The position numbers and the translations under genes are program-made. From positions 34,603,410 through 34,667,409 of the forward strand of contig NC_091160.1 in NCBI RefSeq assembly GCF_040958095.1: DNA of 64,000 bases, read 5' to 3'. The stretch is from Procambarus clarkii. Lineage: Eukaryota; Arthropoda; Malacostraca; Decapoda; Cambaridae. The notes beneath the pieces were generated by a model. That model did not search any database, was not told the origin of the DNA, and saw only the letters and a program-made list of their open reading frames with translations. This document shows, piece after piece, positions 1-12,000 of the stretch (its first letter is position 1; each line of letters begins with the position of its first letter).

Positions 1-48
1 CCTCGTCGAGGCCACTAGTGTTAATGGCCATCAGGTAAATTCAGGTAA
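1..48 (+). repeat. Interspersed repeat fragment (GGTCGAGGCCACTAG family)
   Basis: GTCGAGGCCACTAG...CAGGTAA...TCAGGTAAG recurs at 54296-54362. Cut by the window edge. Confidence 0.6.
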
Positions 49-1256
49 GAACATCGGAGGTCCATAGCGGCTTTGACAGTGGACCTCAGAAACAGCTTTC
101 TCAGCAAGCATTAGAAATATTGCTGGAACAAAAGCCTTTAGATAAGTTTCCGAAAGAAATGCGGGAGCAACCGAGTTGTTGTAGATACATGGGCCTGCTG
201 GACCAAGCAGCAGCCCGTTGGAAGTACAAGAACTCTTGAAGCCCTCCACAGGTATGTACAAACTACTGGGGAAACGCCGATCCTGTTGAAACTTGAAGAC
301 TTTTGCCTGGTCTCAATGGGGAACTCTGCCATAGATTAGCTTTTCCATTTCTCACACCAGAAGTAATATTCCAATCATTTTCCCGCTTGCCCACCCTCAA
401 ATATATTAAAACTAAAGGCGTTACTCAGATGCTTAACAAGCTCTACTCTTTCAATGTTTATCGATTTGCCAGATTGATTAAATATGGTTCTGAAATAATG
501 TGCAAATCACAACATGCTCACTACATAACAAAAAGTACAACAATGCTGATCTAACTGAAATGTAAAAAATAATTAACTATTGTAAACAAGTTTCAGGAGA
601 AAGCCAACCTCATTAATAAAATCATTAGGAGTTTAAGAGGTCAAGCAGACTGCTCTTGTCCGTGGTCATGGGATCCCGTTGTCTTAAACCAGTTCCATTA
701 TCAACAAATGGTACAAATGGAGCGATAACGCTAATTGGTTCTATAGGATATTAAATTTATATGGATTTTAAAATCCCATTTAATATGTCTGAATTAAAAT
801 TGGCATTGAAGACGATATAAAATTTATAGATAAAATGCATAACAAAAAATCCCAATGCACGTTTAAGATTTGTTGCAGTTACTGGCAACATTATCTGTCT
901 TTCCTTGGAACAGAAGCGCAGTGTTAGCCTGTATCTGTGGCCAGTGTTACTGTGCAACTCGTGACTGAGCGATGCAAGGATATAATTAGCAAGCAGTCAG
1001 TACACAGCTAACCAGTACCGGCCAGTGAGGGCTGGCGATCCCAGCCTGAATGAACCCCATGACCGACTTTTGGCGTCAATACTCTCCCTCCCCGTCTCAA
1101 GCCCCAGACTGTATTATTAACGTCTTGGCTGCAACTCTGATACAACTGTACATGTATTAAATACTGAAGATGTAAGACTGAGGTCGAATATGCTTATGTT
1201 ATTTTTAAATATGTAATTATCATTGAATTAACGACGGTGTTAATTAACTTCAGACG
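49..1256. other. LC3 intron 3: no recognisable feature
   Basis: AT-rich sequence on the 3' side of exon 3. Short ORFs only, no splice-bounded exon with Atg8 similarity. Confidence 0.5.
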
Positions 1257-1328
1257 TGCGTTATGGGAAGGGTAGAAATAGCCTAAGATACTCTATCCCT
1301 TTAAGATGTATTTTATTGTCTCGATAAC
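1257..1328 (+). repeat. Short interspersed repeat (GGGTAGAAATAGCC family)
   Basis: Similar to 31037-31101: GGGTAGAAATA...CCTAAG.TACTC...ATCCCTTT.A.ATGTATTT.ATTGTCTC.ATAA. The layout echoes the P family (GAGAATAGCTTGAGCTAC...ATCCCTTTG...CAATAAA), so it is probably a distant relative. Confidence 0.6.
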
Positions 1329-2290
1329 CGTACTTGAAGGAGCATTAACAATTTAAGTAAAATAGTTTATGAAGGGCGGCTGGCAGACCATTATTAGGGT
1401 GTCGTCGAGTACCATTACATGCCTTTGAGTCCAGATTAGAGTCTGTACAAAATAAAGGCGAGGCTGCTGATTCTCTGATCAAAACATGTCAACCATTTTG
1501 CGCCATTTCTAAATAGCTCGACAGGTCGTAATACCGAATATTACACATTTGAAATACCTGAATTGCGATTTTTTTTATTAATATTTTAACGTTACCGAGA
1601 ATACAAGAAAGTTTTATAAATTATGTTGTTAATGTCATCCCTCCCAACACCCGGGCGCCCCCCAACACAAACCACCACCATGTTTGTTAAAGGAATTTCT
1701 TCAGTTATTTCCTCATTAATCATGCGGCTTCGATCCCCGCGTCCAAGTAAACATCTCTGTGGTAAATAGTGAAGTGTATGATCATACGGGGGAACTGTGA
1801 TGACTGGTTGTATAGTATCCAGTATGGTGGAGCAGGGTTTTTTTTTTATATACAAGAGACCTGTTATGGTGTTAAACGAATCTTTCAACGATTAGTTAAG
1901 TAATACTTGGCATTATAGTAGAGTTAATTCGTTTGATATGAAGGGTATGCAAGGGCGCCATCTATCCTCCTGTAAGCAAGCGAGATTAGGCTACAGGGAG
2001 GTACAAAGCCGTTACTCGCATTTCATGACCGCACTTTTGGCTCCATTTACCACATCAGAATTCCGGCAGTGAAATTAAAACCACCACAATATCGACTCTT
2101 TCGTGTTTATATCCGTCTCGATATATTAGGCGAGGTGTCGAGGGTTTGAACATTTGATTAGGCAACTGCACTTTAAATTTGTTGCTTGTAAGATTTACAG
2201 AAGGGGCTTGAATGTCACCCTTCCAAATGTCAGAATTCAAACGAGTACATACACGCACACGAGGTTTCCAAGGTCTATATAGGCACCACG
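1329..2290. other. LC3 intron 3: nothing identified
   Basis: No coding, RNA or repeat feature I could support, apart from short homopolymer runs. Confidence 0.4.
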
Positions 2291-2360
2291 ATTCGTTCAA
2301 GAAATGGCTACTGGATTTCTATACAAGCAAATGCAAGGTGATGACAATGTGGCCATCGGA
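2291..2360 (+). pseudogene. CR1-like LINE reverse transcriptase fragment
   Basis: KKWLLDFYTSKCKVMTM resembles the KWLLKFSPSKCKVMKL stretch of the CR1-like copies at 24.9 and 37.1 kb (just after the FADD motif). A short relic. Confidence 0.5.
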
Positions 2361-2828
2361 AGGCAGACACGCAGGACTGAACAGAATTAAAGGAAATCGT
2401 CTCCAGGAAGCAACTGAAGTCTATATGAGTAGCATACTGGAACTGAAACACCAGAACAGCCTTCGCGAACCCCAGTAACAAGTCATTCCTAGCACGGTAC
2501 AACAACCCAATACCAGGAAACCACGTTAGAAGGTCACATTCCTAGTGCTTCGCTTCTTCCTCCCTGGTTCCCACACAAACCCAGTCAAGGTCAACTTGTA
2601 CAAGGCTTCATATTACATTTCCTAATCCGGTTACGCCTACAAAACACCGCTCGGAAATTATTGAAGCAGCAATGTGGTCCACGTGAGAATTTCTCGGTAA
2701 CACGCATTGTAAATATTGTATTGGAACTTGGAGCTGCGAGTCGTGTCACTGGAGGGGTGACCATTGATCTGGGGAAGGGAGTGTTGAGGGCCACACTTAC
2801 GGCGGGCTGGGGGAAGCTGGTGACTTAC

Positions 2829-2935
2829 CTCAGGATGGTGACGAACTGGGACATTGTTAGCTCCTGAGGCACCAGGAATTTAGTCTTGTCAAGCACGGGT
2901 AGGGTCGTTTCTTTGGCGTATCGCTCCACGATCAC
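2829..2935 (-). CDS. MAP1LC3: LC3-like protein, coding exon 3
   Basis: This 107-bp exon encodes VIVERYAKETTLPVLDKTKF followed by LVPQELTMSQFVTIL. This is the core of the Atg8 ubiquitin-like fold, with the VERY strand and the LDKTKFLVP segment that lines the LIR-docking pocket. The acceptor is GTTACAG|GTG and the donor GAG|GTAAGT, leaving phase 2. The next residues should complete an arginine and continue R.RL..., but that exon lies past the left edge of the window. Almost every residue agrees with LC3 family consensus, and QELTM points to the LC3C branch. Confidence 0.95.
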
Positions 2936-3239
2936 CTGTAACACAAACACCATTTTATTTGTCTGCCAGCGTCAGAGAGCAAATCCAACCTCTTCCCCAC
3001 ACACACACACTTCCTGTGACTTCATATAACCCTGAAGAGCTCACTCGGAAAAAAATTACTCACAATTACATCACTATCAAACATTCCATATACTTCCTAC
3101 ACACCTTGCGGTATCAAGTTAATCTTTCAACTAATTTCTTCACAATTATCACTAATGACAAATAATTCAATTGTACTGTATCTGGGAGGACAAACTACCC
3201 AAAAATCCTAGCTAGCCTGGTATCTCCCAAGTTTGTCAG

Positions 3240-3242
<3 letters not shown>

Positions 3243-3279
<37 letters not shown>

Positions 3280-3391
3280 GCTGCCATTGTCTGTCACAGT
3301 TTACACACTAGGCTGCCATTGTCTGTCACAGTTTACACACACTAAGCTGCCATTGTCTGTCACAGTTTACACACACTAGGCTGCCATTGTC
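3243..3391. repeat. (AC)n and 35-bp minisatellite in intron 2
   Basis: A CA microsatellite (3243-3275) runs into about four copies of CTAGGCTGCCATTGTCTGTC / ACAGTTTACACACA. Confidence 0.9.
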
Positions 3392-4009
3392 TGTAAATGT
3401 CATCACCATTTACCGTAACGCTACATAGTGGACCCAAAAGATAATCCCATCTGCGCGGCATTAATACGCAAGCACAAACAAATGGCAATTGCTTTGCTAA
3501 ACACTTCAGGGACTCATCAACTATGTTCAACTCATCAAGACAGTATAACATGTCTATGTTCAACTCGTCAAACGTCACGTATATCATGGGCGCAGACTTA
3601 CTGATCACCGTCTCATCGATATTGCTCAATGGATCAATAGTGCATGAATTGATCATTTTGTCATCCTCGGTTCATACGACATGATAAACCTCCAATGTAT
3701 TGAAATGATTAATATCCTTGAAAATTTACACATGCACTTTAAATTTTGTATTTCTGAATGGTATAATTCACACACCACCGTTACTGCATTATATGAGAAC
3801 CTTGTTACTGAAGTAATGGCTTTCTTTATCGCGAAGCTCCCAAACCAACAGACGAGGCACAGAGGTGGCTCTAACACCTTGATATTTTCTGTACATTTGG
3901 CTGGTCGTCATGGCCAGAAAGTAGAATTTGGTCAAACCGGAAAAAGTCTTTATTAGCAACAGAAATATAAATATTACGCATAATGTAACGTAGCCTCTCC
4001 TAGTGGATG
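3392..4009. other. Intron 2: two unassigned antisense ORFs, no clear gene
   Basis: Minus-strand ORFs 3656-3360 (98 codons) and 3877-3653 (74 codons) overlap at an ATGA. A plus-strand ORF covers 3681-3956 (91 codons). None shows a motif I recognise and composition is not clearly coding; I treat them as chance or very old TE remnants. Confidence 0.35.
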
Positions 4010-4264
4010 GGGTGGTCGAGGGTAGAGTAGCGGGGGAGGGTAGAGTAGCGGGGGGGAGGGTAGAGTAGCGGGGGGGAGGGTAGAGTAGCGGGGGGGAGGG
4101 TAGAGTAGCGGGGGGGAGGGTAGAGTAGCGGGGGAGGGTAGAGTAGCGGGGGAGGGTAGAGTAGCGGGGGAGGGTAGAGTTGCGGGGGAGGGTAGAGTTG
4201 CGGGGGAGGGTAGAGTTGCGGGGGAGGGTAGAGTTGCGGGGGAGGGTAGAGTTGCGGGGGAGGG
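4010..4264. repeat. 18-20-bp G-rich minisatellite
   Basis: The unit is GTAGAGTWGCGGGGGAGGG with G-run length 5-7, about 13 copies. The T-for-A variant is confined to the right half. Open in two frames on the minus strand (LPSPAT repeats) only because of the repeat. Confidence 0.95.
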
Positions 4265-4283
4265 AAGGATAGACAGTTCATTT

Positions 4284-4380
4284 ATTATACACCCCATACC
4301 CATCTTGTGGGCGGTAGTGGAAAAGTGTTACAGAGGCACATAATGGGCTCAGGGACTGAACCCCACAATTCATTTAGCTA
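4284..4380 (+). repeat. SINE-like fragment (CCCATACCCAT..TGTGGGCGGT family)
   Basis: CCCCATACCCATC..GTGGGCGGT.GTGG recurs at 50832-50861. It continues with AGGCACATAATGGGCTCAGG and CTGAACCCC, like the tail of a short retroposon. Confidence 0.5.
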
Positions 4381-4745
4381 ATTCATTTTCATTCAATTCA
4401 GCAAGCGGGGCGTACTACTTGCTCCCCTGGCGCCATGGAACACACGGCTATGCTTATGCAAGGCTCTCTAGCCGGGTCGAATTTCTACTACCCTCCAGTA
4501 CCACTACACGTCCAAAAGAAAACATGCACAAAAATTACAAGCATGGAAAAGAAGGTGCAAAGAAAAACAAAACACCGTCCACCATATGATCAGACAATCC
4601 AGGAGCGTCATGGGAGCTTTATTCAGCCAATAAACATCAGACTACAGCACCAAGCCACCACCAGGGTGTGGAACACCATCCAAATGTTTGAGGAACCAAT
4701 GTTAGAAAAATATTTCAAGATGAGCTCTTGAGTTTATTCAGCTCA
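4381..4745. other. Intron 2: nothing identified
   Basis: A 98-codon plus-strand ORF at 4435-4731 has no recognisable motif. Confidence 0.35.
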
Positions 4746-5520
4746 AGGGTTCTGGTAGGATGTCTTGCGAGGTCGTGCAAGATATCTTGCACGACCTTTC
4801 CTCCTCATGGGAGGAGGAAAGGAAGGCTGGTAGAGCAATTTGAGAGGCTGTGCGGACACCAAGGCCGCCGAGTCTTACAGGGAGGGTTGGTTGCTTGCTC
4901 CCATTGGGAGTCGTCCAACGGAAGGTTCGGGAGTTTCACTAGCATGGACCTCAGAAAGGTGTCGCATACATATAATTTAGGGCTGATGAAGGATGGAGAA
5001 CACCTCGGAAAGTAAGTCAACTTAGGGAGAGAGAAGCATCTTTCGAGGAGGAAGAGAGCATCATGAGCATCAATCTTGTCAATCCTGTTATGCCTTCCTA
5101 AGTCAGTGGTTTTTGCCTCCAGGACCACCTTGCTTGCTTGCTTGCTTGTGGGCCAATGGGGGCACCCAGGAGGGTGTAGTCAGGTGGCTCGACAACGAGA
5201 ACGTCTGGAAGAACAGTTTTTATTTGGCCAGTGATGTCTGGGTTGTGGGAGACTATTTCACATTTGGATGCATTGAGAATGAAGCCCATAGTTGCTCCTT
5301 GCTCCTGGATTTTCCTTATATCCTCCAAAATAGTATCCGGGGTGCCGGCGAGAGTGCCATCATCCAGGTACCAGATGTTTAGCTCGCTTGTCAGACTATC
5401 AGTGACCTCTTTGATAGCTAAGTAGAAAATTAGGGGGCTAAGGGGTCACCTTGTTGGACACCTTCACAGGAATCTTTCATGCTCCCCAGAAAGAATCTTT
5501 GAGTCCCCCACTGTAGCACG
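4746..5520 (-). pseudogene. LINE reverse transcriptase pseudogene (YLDD type)
   Basis: On the minus strand the translation gives CEGVQQGDPL, then after a 1-base loss in a C-run PLIFYLAIKEVTDSL, then WYLDDGTLAGTPDTILEDI. These are the classical RT motifs B and C, with the catalytic DD. It continues in separate frames with GFILNASKCEIV (primer-grip region) and KIDAHDALFLLERCFSLPKL. At least two frame breaks make it non-functional. It is neither the CR1-like nor the RNase H type seen elsewhere in the window. Left end at about 4746-4805, right end about 5520. Confidence 0.75.
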
Positions 5521-6536
5521 ATATACATAACTACAAGGGAGGCTCTCCATTTGAATTACTAAACTAAAATTAATTTTAGACACGTGTGCACGATGCACTC
5601 AACGCCATAACTGGTGGAAGTAAATGAGGAGGAGTCCATGTGTGGCGGTAATCACCCCCTTGTACGTTAACATCTCGCCCTTAATGACACCCGCCACTAT
5701 CTTGTGGCCGAGCGCTCCTGCGCGTGCGTCGTGAAGGTTGGGGGGGCTTCCTGTCCCTGCTCCTCTCCCTTCCTCTTCCTGTCTCGCCCCTTCCCCCCCT
5801 TCCCCTCACCCCTCCCCTTCACTATCTCCTGTTGCACCATATCCATTTATTTCTTGCAATATTGAGGTATTGACGATTCTTGAACTCAAATCACCTCCGT
5901 CTCCGTCCAAGCCAGCGTGGTGGTGCCGGGGCACGTGCTGGGTCACCACCACCGCGGGGCCGCCACACGCACCGTGAAGGGACCGAGAGCGGCGGCGACC
6001 CACTCAAAAACTAGTCCAGGGGCGGGAGATGAGCCCGTGGTGTTGGGAGCACTGAGGGTGCTGGCGCCTCGATCCCCACCCCGTCTCACCCCCAACATTG
6101 CTTACTCTTGCTACCACCACTACTAGTACTACCACCACCACTACTAGTAGTACTACCACCACTACACACTGCTCCATGTGCTCGCTGCACTTGCTATTAT
6201 TAACTGCTTTCTGCGAGGAGACAGCGTATAGGGTATCATGTCTCGTCCCCCCCCCCCCACCACTGTCTCTAGGTGCTAGGGGGGACATAACCTTAACACA
6301 CATACTGGCTGCTTGTCCCCCACGACACAGACTTGATCATTAGCACAATTTCAGTCACCAATTAAATGCATTTTAATGATTTCTGTGAAGCGTGTCTATG
6401 TTTGCCCGTGTAGCAATTAATTATAAAGCCCTGTATTATATGTTCCAGTCTTCCTGTCACACACTTGATCTAGTGCTCTGTGTATAATACTGAGGGATCT
6501 GCCTAGCCTGTTGGGTGGGGCTTAGCCTGGCGAGGA
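5521..6536. other. Intron 2: GC-rich, low complexity patches only
   Basis: Pyrimidine-rich stretch (5750-5825) and ACTACCACCACTACTAGT triplet repeats (6108-6170). No gene seen. Confidence 0.5.
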
Positions 6537-6852
6537 TGTAGCCTAGACTGTGTGAGGGGGGGGGGTTTGGCAGCGTGGCCTAGACTGTGTGAGGGGGGGT
6601 TTGGCAGCGTGGCCTAGACTGTGTGAGGGGGGGGCAGTGTGGCCTAGACTGTGGGGGGGGCAGTGTGGCCTAGACTGTGTGAGAGGGGGGGGCAGTGTGG
6701 CCTAGACTGTGTGAGGGGGGGGGCAGTGTGGCCTAGACTGTGTGAGGGGGGGGGGCAGTGTGGCCTAGACTGTGTGAGGGGGGGGCAGTGTGGCCTAGAC
6801 TGTGTGAGGGGGGGGGCAGTGTGGCCTAGACTGTGTGAGGGGGGGGGGGGCG
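6537..6852. repeat. About 31-bp G-rich minisatellite
   Basis: About ten copies of GTGGCCTAGACTGTGTGAGG followed by a G-run of variable length and CA. Long ORFs on both strands are artefacts of the repeat. Confidence 0.95.
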
Positions 6853-7245
6853 AGTGCACAAGCCACAGGGCAGGGGGAGGGCGGATGCACGAAGACAAGC
6901 CCCCCTCCTCCCCCCAGCAACAAGGGGGAAGCCTCCCCCTCCCCCAGCAACAAGGGGGAAGCCCCCCTCCCCCCCAACACCTAACAACATTGTACTATCA
7001 TGCAACATACTTGCCGGGTCATGCACCCTTTGCGACTAGCGTACACACGGCACCCCATCCCCCTCCGTGCCTACACCTTCATCAGGGCCGGAGACGATTG
7101 GGCAGGGTCTGACCAGCCGAGGTACACACCAATGCACCAAGAAATCTCATTAACGCTGTATTAATTTATCCTTTTAAGAGAAGTGTTTGAGGATGAACTC
7201 TTGGACCACAGCCAGAGTGCATTGTGGGGGGGGCTGAGTTAAACC

Positions 7246-7556
7246 CCCTCTAGAAGCTTCAGTGGAAGCCCCCCCCCAGGACCCCCCCTAGAGGCTTCAC
7301 TGGAAGCCCCCCAGGACCCCCCTAGAGGCTTCAGTAGAAGCCCCAGAGGACCCCCCCATAGAGGCTTCAGTGGAAGCCCCAGAGGACCCCCCCCCTAGAG
7401 GTTTCAGTGGAAGCCCCCCCAGGACCCCCCCCTAGAGGCTTCAGTGGAAGCCCCCCAGGACCCCCCCCCTAGAGGCTTCAGTGGAAGACCCCCAGGACCC
7501 CCCCTAGAGGCTTCAGTGGAAGACTCCCAGTACCCCCTAGAGGTTTCAGTCGAAGC
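7246..7556. repeat. About 34-bp C-rich minisatellite
   Basis: About nine copies of CCTAGAGGCTTCAGTGGAAG plus C-runs and AGGAC. The right four units lie within the block duplicated at 15947-16576. Confidence 0.95.
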
Positions 7557-7939
7557 CCAGGTGGCATTGCTCTTCACCGTATAATGAGTATTGTAATGAG
7601 TATTCTAATGTGGATCCTTGAGAGCACACACACACCCCCAAAGTCCGGGTTCGAGCCCCGCTCGTGGCTGCTCCTGGCGCCGTTCTAGGCACACACACAC
7701 ACACACACACACCCCAAACGGCTCCGTAAGAATGGAAAGCTTGCCAAACCACCTCCGGCAAGCACCAACCGGCGCGCGCCTGGCGCCTTGGCAAATGTCA
7801 TCCAGTCTCTGGCTAGCAACACAGCAGGGGGTGTAGAGGAGGGGGAGGGGTTGTAGAGGGGGGGGGAGGAGGGGGGGTGTTGAGGGGGGGGAACAATGAG
7901 TTAACAGGTTCTCCCTCCCCCCCCCCCCACCTCCACCAC

Positions 7940-7974
<35 letters not shown>

Positions 7975-7997
7975 CCCCGACCGTCCACAAGTGGTTG
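7378..7997. repeat. Left copy of the 620-bp flanking duplication
   Basis: From CCCAGAGGAC to CAAGTGGTTG this matches 15947-16576 nearly base for base, in direct orientation. It includes four units of the CTAGAGGCTTCAGTGGAAGC minisatellite, a (CA)n, and a CTCC/G-run segment. The visible differences are microsatellite and homopolymer lengths. Confidence 0.95.
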
Positions 7998-8009
7998 AAC
8001 AAGTGGCCT

Positions 8010-8228
8010 TGTTCGGGTTGAATGTAGACACAGTAGTCGCTTCTGTATATATTTATTGAGTGAGGCAAACAGGTGTATAACTGGCCAGCCGAGGTCCACC
8101 TACTCTGGGTCTGTGAGGATAACTGAGGCTGCTGGGAGCATGCTTGATGCTCCTCTGTCTGGCATGACGTCAGAGGCCTACTTGCCTGTGATTGGTTACA
8201 TTTCAACTGACAGAATTTGAGTATAACA
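8010..8228 (-). repeat. 3' LTR of the Gypsy element
   Basis: This 219-bp direct repeat, identical by eye to 15728-15946, starts TGTTATAC and ends CCGAACA on the element strand, giving the TG...CA termini typical of LTRs. An AATAAA polyadenylation signal lies at 8057-8052 and a CCAAT motif further 5'. Identity with the other copy extends 4 bp inward on one side (GCCT) and 2 bp on the other. The LTR could be longer, with the right-hand copy truncated, because no polypurine tract adjoins position 8229. Confidence 0.8.
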
Positions 8229-9030
8229 CCGCTCGGACACGCTACCAAGTCGACGTCCCTTGTCGACAAGCTCTGGCTAGCTATATAGTTACAATGATAC
8301 TGAAAGGACCTCGGTGGCATACAATAATGGCTTACATGTGAAATTTGCATAATAAAACATTGAAAGAAGATCAGGTGTGCGTAATACAAACAACTCGGCA
8401 TATATGCACCAAAAAAAAAAAATTCATCATAATAGGTGAAAATCATGGTAACAATGCTTTGATTAAATCAGAGTATTAAGAACATGTGTATGTCTACTGA
8501 TCAGATATGAACAATACAACTCAAGGTATTGCCTAAACAAAATTATTAACATGTGTCAATGGCATGTGCTTGAAAACCATACAAAATTAAACAATTATTA
8601 CATTAATAGAACAAAGTTCTGACCTAACAACCACAATTGAATTTCAAGATAGATAATGATTTTTTTTTTTTTTTTCTCATTTTTTTTTTTTTTGAAATAA
8701 TACAATATATTTACAAGACCAATGTACAATATATATAATGTGCAATATATTTACAAGCATATACAAGACCTGGATCAAGAAGACTAACATCTGCGTGATA
8801 GCAGTCAGGATTCACTGGCCACAATGTGGTTGCTAGAACAATAATAACTCTTATGACAAGCACTGTAAAAATACAAATGGTAGTAGACTTAACAATGGCA
8901 TCTAATTTATAACAAAATAAAGTTGAGAAAAACTATACATTATATATAATGGTAATAATAAGACACATGTGGTAGAAATACTGCAAATGATTGTTTTGAA
9001 AAAAAAAAACAGAATAACTGCAGAGTGCAA
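8229..9030 (-). other. Gypsy 3' untranslated region
   Basis: AT-rich sequence between the pol stop and the 3' LTR. The only long purine run on the element strand is at about 8660-8693 (A-runs interrupted by TGAG), too far from 8228 to act as the usual polypurine tract for a 219-bp LTR. Confidence 0.6.
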
Positions 9031-12000
9031 TCAATTATAAATTCTGCGGATATCTACACCTAGCTCATCCAGAGCACTATACAACTCTGGCTCTGACTGA
9101 AGGTCCGGAACAGATGAAACTTCATGTGACAAACTATCATCTTGAGAGATATCCTCGTTAACATCTAGCCAATGGACATGTGGTGAGTGCACGGTTGAAA
9201 CGAGAGGTCTAGATCTAAGATTATAATTGCTAGTATGGGGTTGCTGAACATCAAGTGGTCTGTCAACCACAGAAGGTGGTGTCCGAGTAGGAGTATCTGT
9301 CTGGGTAAGTTCATTGTCATCTTCCTCATCAGTCTCGTCAACAGTCATTTTAGCTAACTTCATGTGGTCTAAATGTTCATTTATATACTCTCCTGTTAAC
9401 AAGTTCTTAAGTCTGTATTTGTTACCTTTAATAAGCTCGATTACCTTATATGGACCCAAAAATTTCTTAGTTAACTTGTACATAGGACCAGACCTGTGTT
9501 GGTTAAGTATCATTACTACAGATCCAATAGTTATTTTATTGGGTTTAGCTCGTGCATTCCTTGCTAGAGTGAACTCGGCTGTTGCTTTGGACAGTTGTTC
9601 TCGTATTTTCTTGAATACTAATTGCATTTGTCTACGCTTCACTTGAACAAAATCATCTACGTTATATAAGGGAGTAGGAGGTACGTTAATCAATTCATTA
9701 GGGAGGATCTTATCTGTACCATAAAGAATAGCGTGAGGTGTGTCACCAGTAGAAACATTAATTGAAGAATTTATAGCACACTGAATTAAGGGTATAAAAT
9801 CATCCCAATTGTTGTTATCAAAATTCAACGTGACTCTCAAGGCATCTAACACTTTCCTGTTAGTACGTTCAGCTAGTCCATTACTTGCCGGATGATAAGG
9901 CATGATGCTACATTTTTTGATGTTATATAAATCACACAAGCTAGTTAGAATACTATTACTGAATTCTGGACCATTATCTGAAAGGATTACTTTAGGCATA
10001 CTATATCTACAAATTATTTGGTCATGGAATGCGCTGGCTATGGTTTCTGCTGTTTTGTTCGGGATAGGAACTAGTTCGCAAAACCGTGAAAAATTATCGA
10101 CCATTACAAGCAAATGTTTGTTCCCTTTCTCTGTTTCCGCAAAATTTGTCAATAAGTCCATCGATATTCGTTCCCAAGGAGCTTTAGTTGCTGGGTACAC
10201 CTGAATTGGATTAGGTCCTGAAACATGTCCCTTGTGCTGTAAACAAGTTAAACATCTGTCAACATAATGAGCAATCTCCTTAGCCATTTTTGGCCAAAAA
10301 TATTTCAATCGACCTTGTTGGAGTGTACGATCCTTTCCTGGATGTGCACTTGCAGGAGCATCATGGATAATTTTTAACACAGTTGGTACCAAGACAGCTG
10401 GAACAACTAACTGACAACATTTCCTCGGGGCTGTCCCTAGCTTTACTACTCTACACAGTAAATTGTCCAACATAACTAGTTCTTTCAATGGTACTGGTGG
10501 TTTATGAATCGGGCGAGTGTCTTGCTTAGTCAAAAATTTAATGACGGGTGCCCATATGGGGTCTTGTCTTTGTTCCGTTTCTACTACTGTAGCATCTAAT
10601 GCTGGGTAATTTAACTGAATCGCAGCTACGTGTCGAGAAAACGCATCGGCTACAACATTTTGCTTTCCTGGAATATATCCAAATGTGGGATTGAATTCTT
10701 GAATTGTGAGCAAATATCTAGCAAACTTTCCAACTGGATTCTTATTTTTGAACAAGGGAATTAATGGTTGGTGATCTGTAAGAACATGAACTGGGTAATT
10801 ATAAATTGTATCCTTGAAATGTTTAAGTGCCCAAACAACTGCCAAGGCTTCTCGTTCTGTTGCACTATAATTTTTCTCTTCTTTAGATAAAGTACGGCTA
10901 GCATAAGCTATTGCGTGATCTCTGTGACCTTCTGTTTGAAGTAATGCAGCACCTAGACCTATGTCACTAGCATCTGTAACCAACGTAAAAGGTTTAGAAA
11001 AATCTGGATACCTAAGGACAGGTGACGAAATCAAGGCTGCTTTGAGTTTTTTGAATGACTGATCCTGGGCCTCTCCCCAAACAAAGGGTTCATCTTTTCT
11101 TTGCAACTTGTAAAGCGGAGCGGCTATAATAGAGAATCCAGCAATAAATGAACGATAAAATCCTACAAGACCTGTGAACTGTCTTACGGCTTCTGCGGTA
11201 CGAGGTGTTGGAAAATCACGGGCAGCAATAATTTTTGATTCATTCAATGTAATACCTGAAGGTGTAACTGTATGACCTAGGAAATTAATCTTTTGCTTTA
11301 AAAATGAACATTTTGCAAGCTTTATTTTTAAATTAGCTTCAGCGAGCTTTGCAAGTACCTTTTCAAGGTTCTGGAAATGAGTCTGAACATCTTGCGACAT
11401 GATTATGAGATCATCAAGGTAAACTAGAAGCGTACTTCCTATCAATCTACGAAATAGATTTGTCATGAGCCGTGAAAAGGTTATTGGACTACTACGCAAA
11501 CCAAACGGCATTCTTTTGAAATGAAAATGACCATTGGGAGTACTAAAGGCTGTCAATTGTTTACTTTCCTCATCAAGGGGGATTTGCCAGAATCCCTGCA
11601 ACAAATCTAACGTTGAGAATACTTTGTTTCGACCAATACTTTGCAACAAATCATTTAGAACTGGAAGTGGGAAACGATCAGGTATTGTTACTCTGTTAAG
11701 CTTGCGATAATCGATTACAGGTCTCCAAGTCCCATCTCGCTTTGGTACAAGAATCAATGGAGCGTTCCATGGCGAATTACTCGATTCAATTACATCACTC
11801 TGTAACATTTCTTCTACAAGTCTATCTGCTTCTGCTCTCTGAGAATGGGGAAGTCGGTAAGCTGGTACATAAATAGGCGTAGTTCCTTGTTCAAGGGGAA
11901 TTTTATGTGTAATGAGAGGAGTGAGACCTAATTTTTCTCCTGGTAGAGCAACAACAGCTCTATTCCTGTTCAAAATTTCCAAAAGCTGAGCCACAGAGTC

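Noticed and set aside
1-2828. Missing last exon of the LC3-like gene
   Set aside because: No minus-strand exon with the conserved Atg8 C-terminal region was found; it must lie outside the window.
3360-3956. Two antisense ORFs and one sense ORF of 74-98 codons
   Set aside because: No motif, overlapping on both strands, lengths expected by chance in AT-rich DNA.
7605-8446. Long minus-strand ORFs around the left Gypsy boundary
   Set aside because: They run through G/C homopolymers, (CA)n and the LTR; no protein family resemblance.
9314-10204. Plus-strand ORFs opposite pol
   Set aside because: Shadow frames of the Gypsy pol gene.
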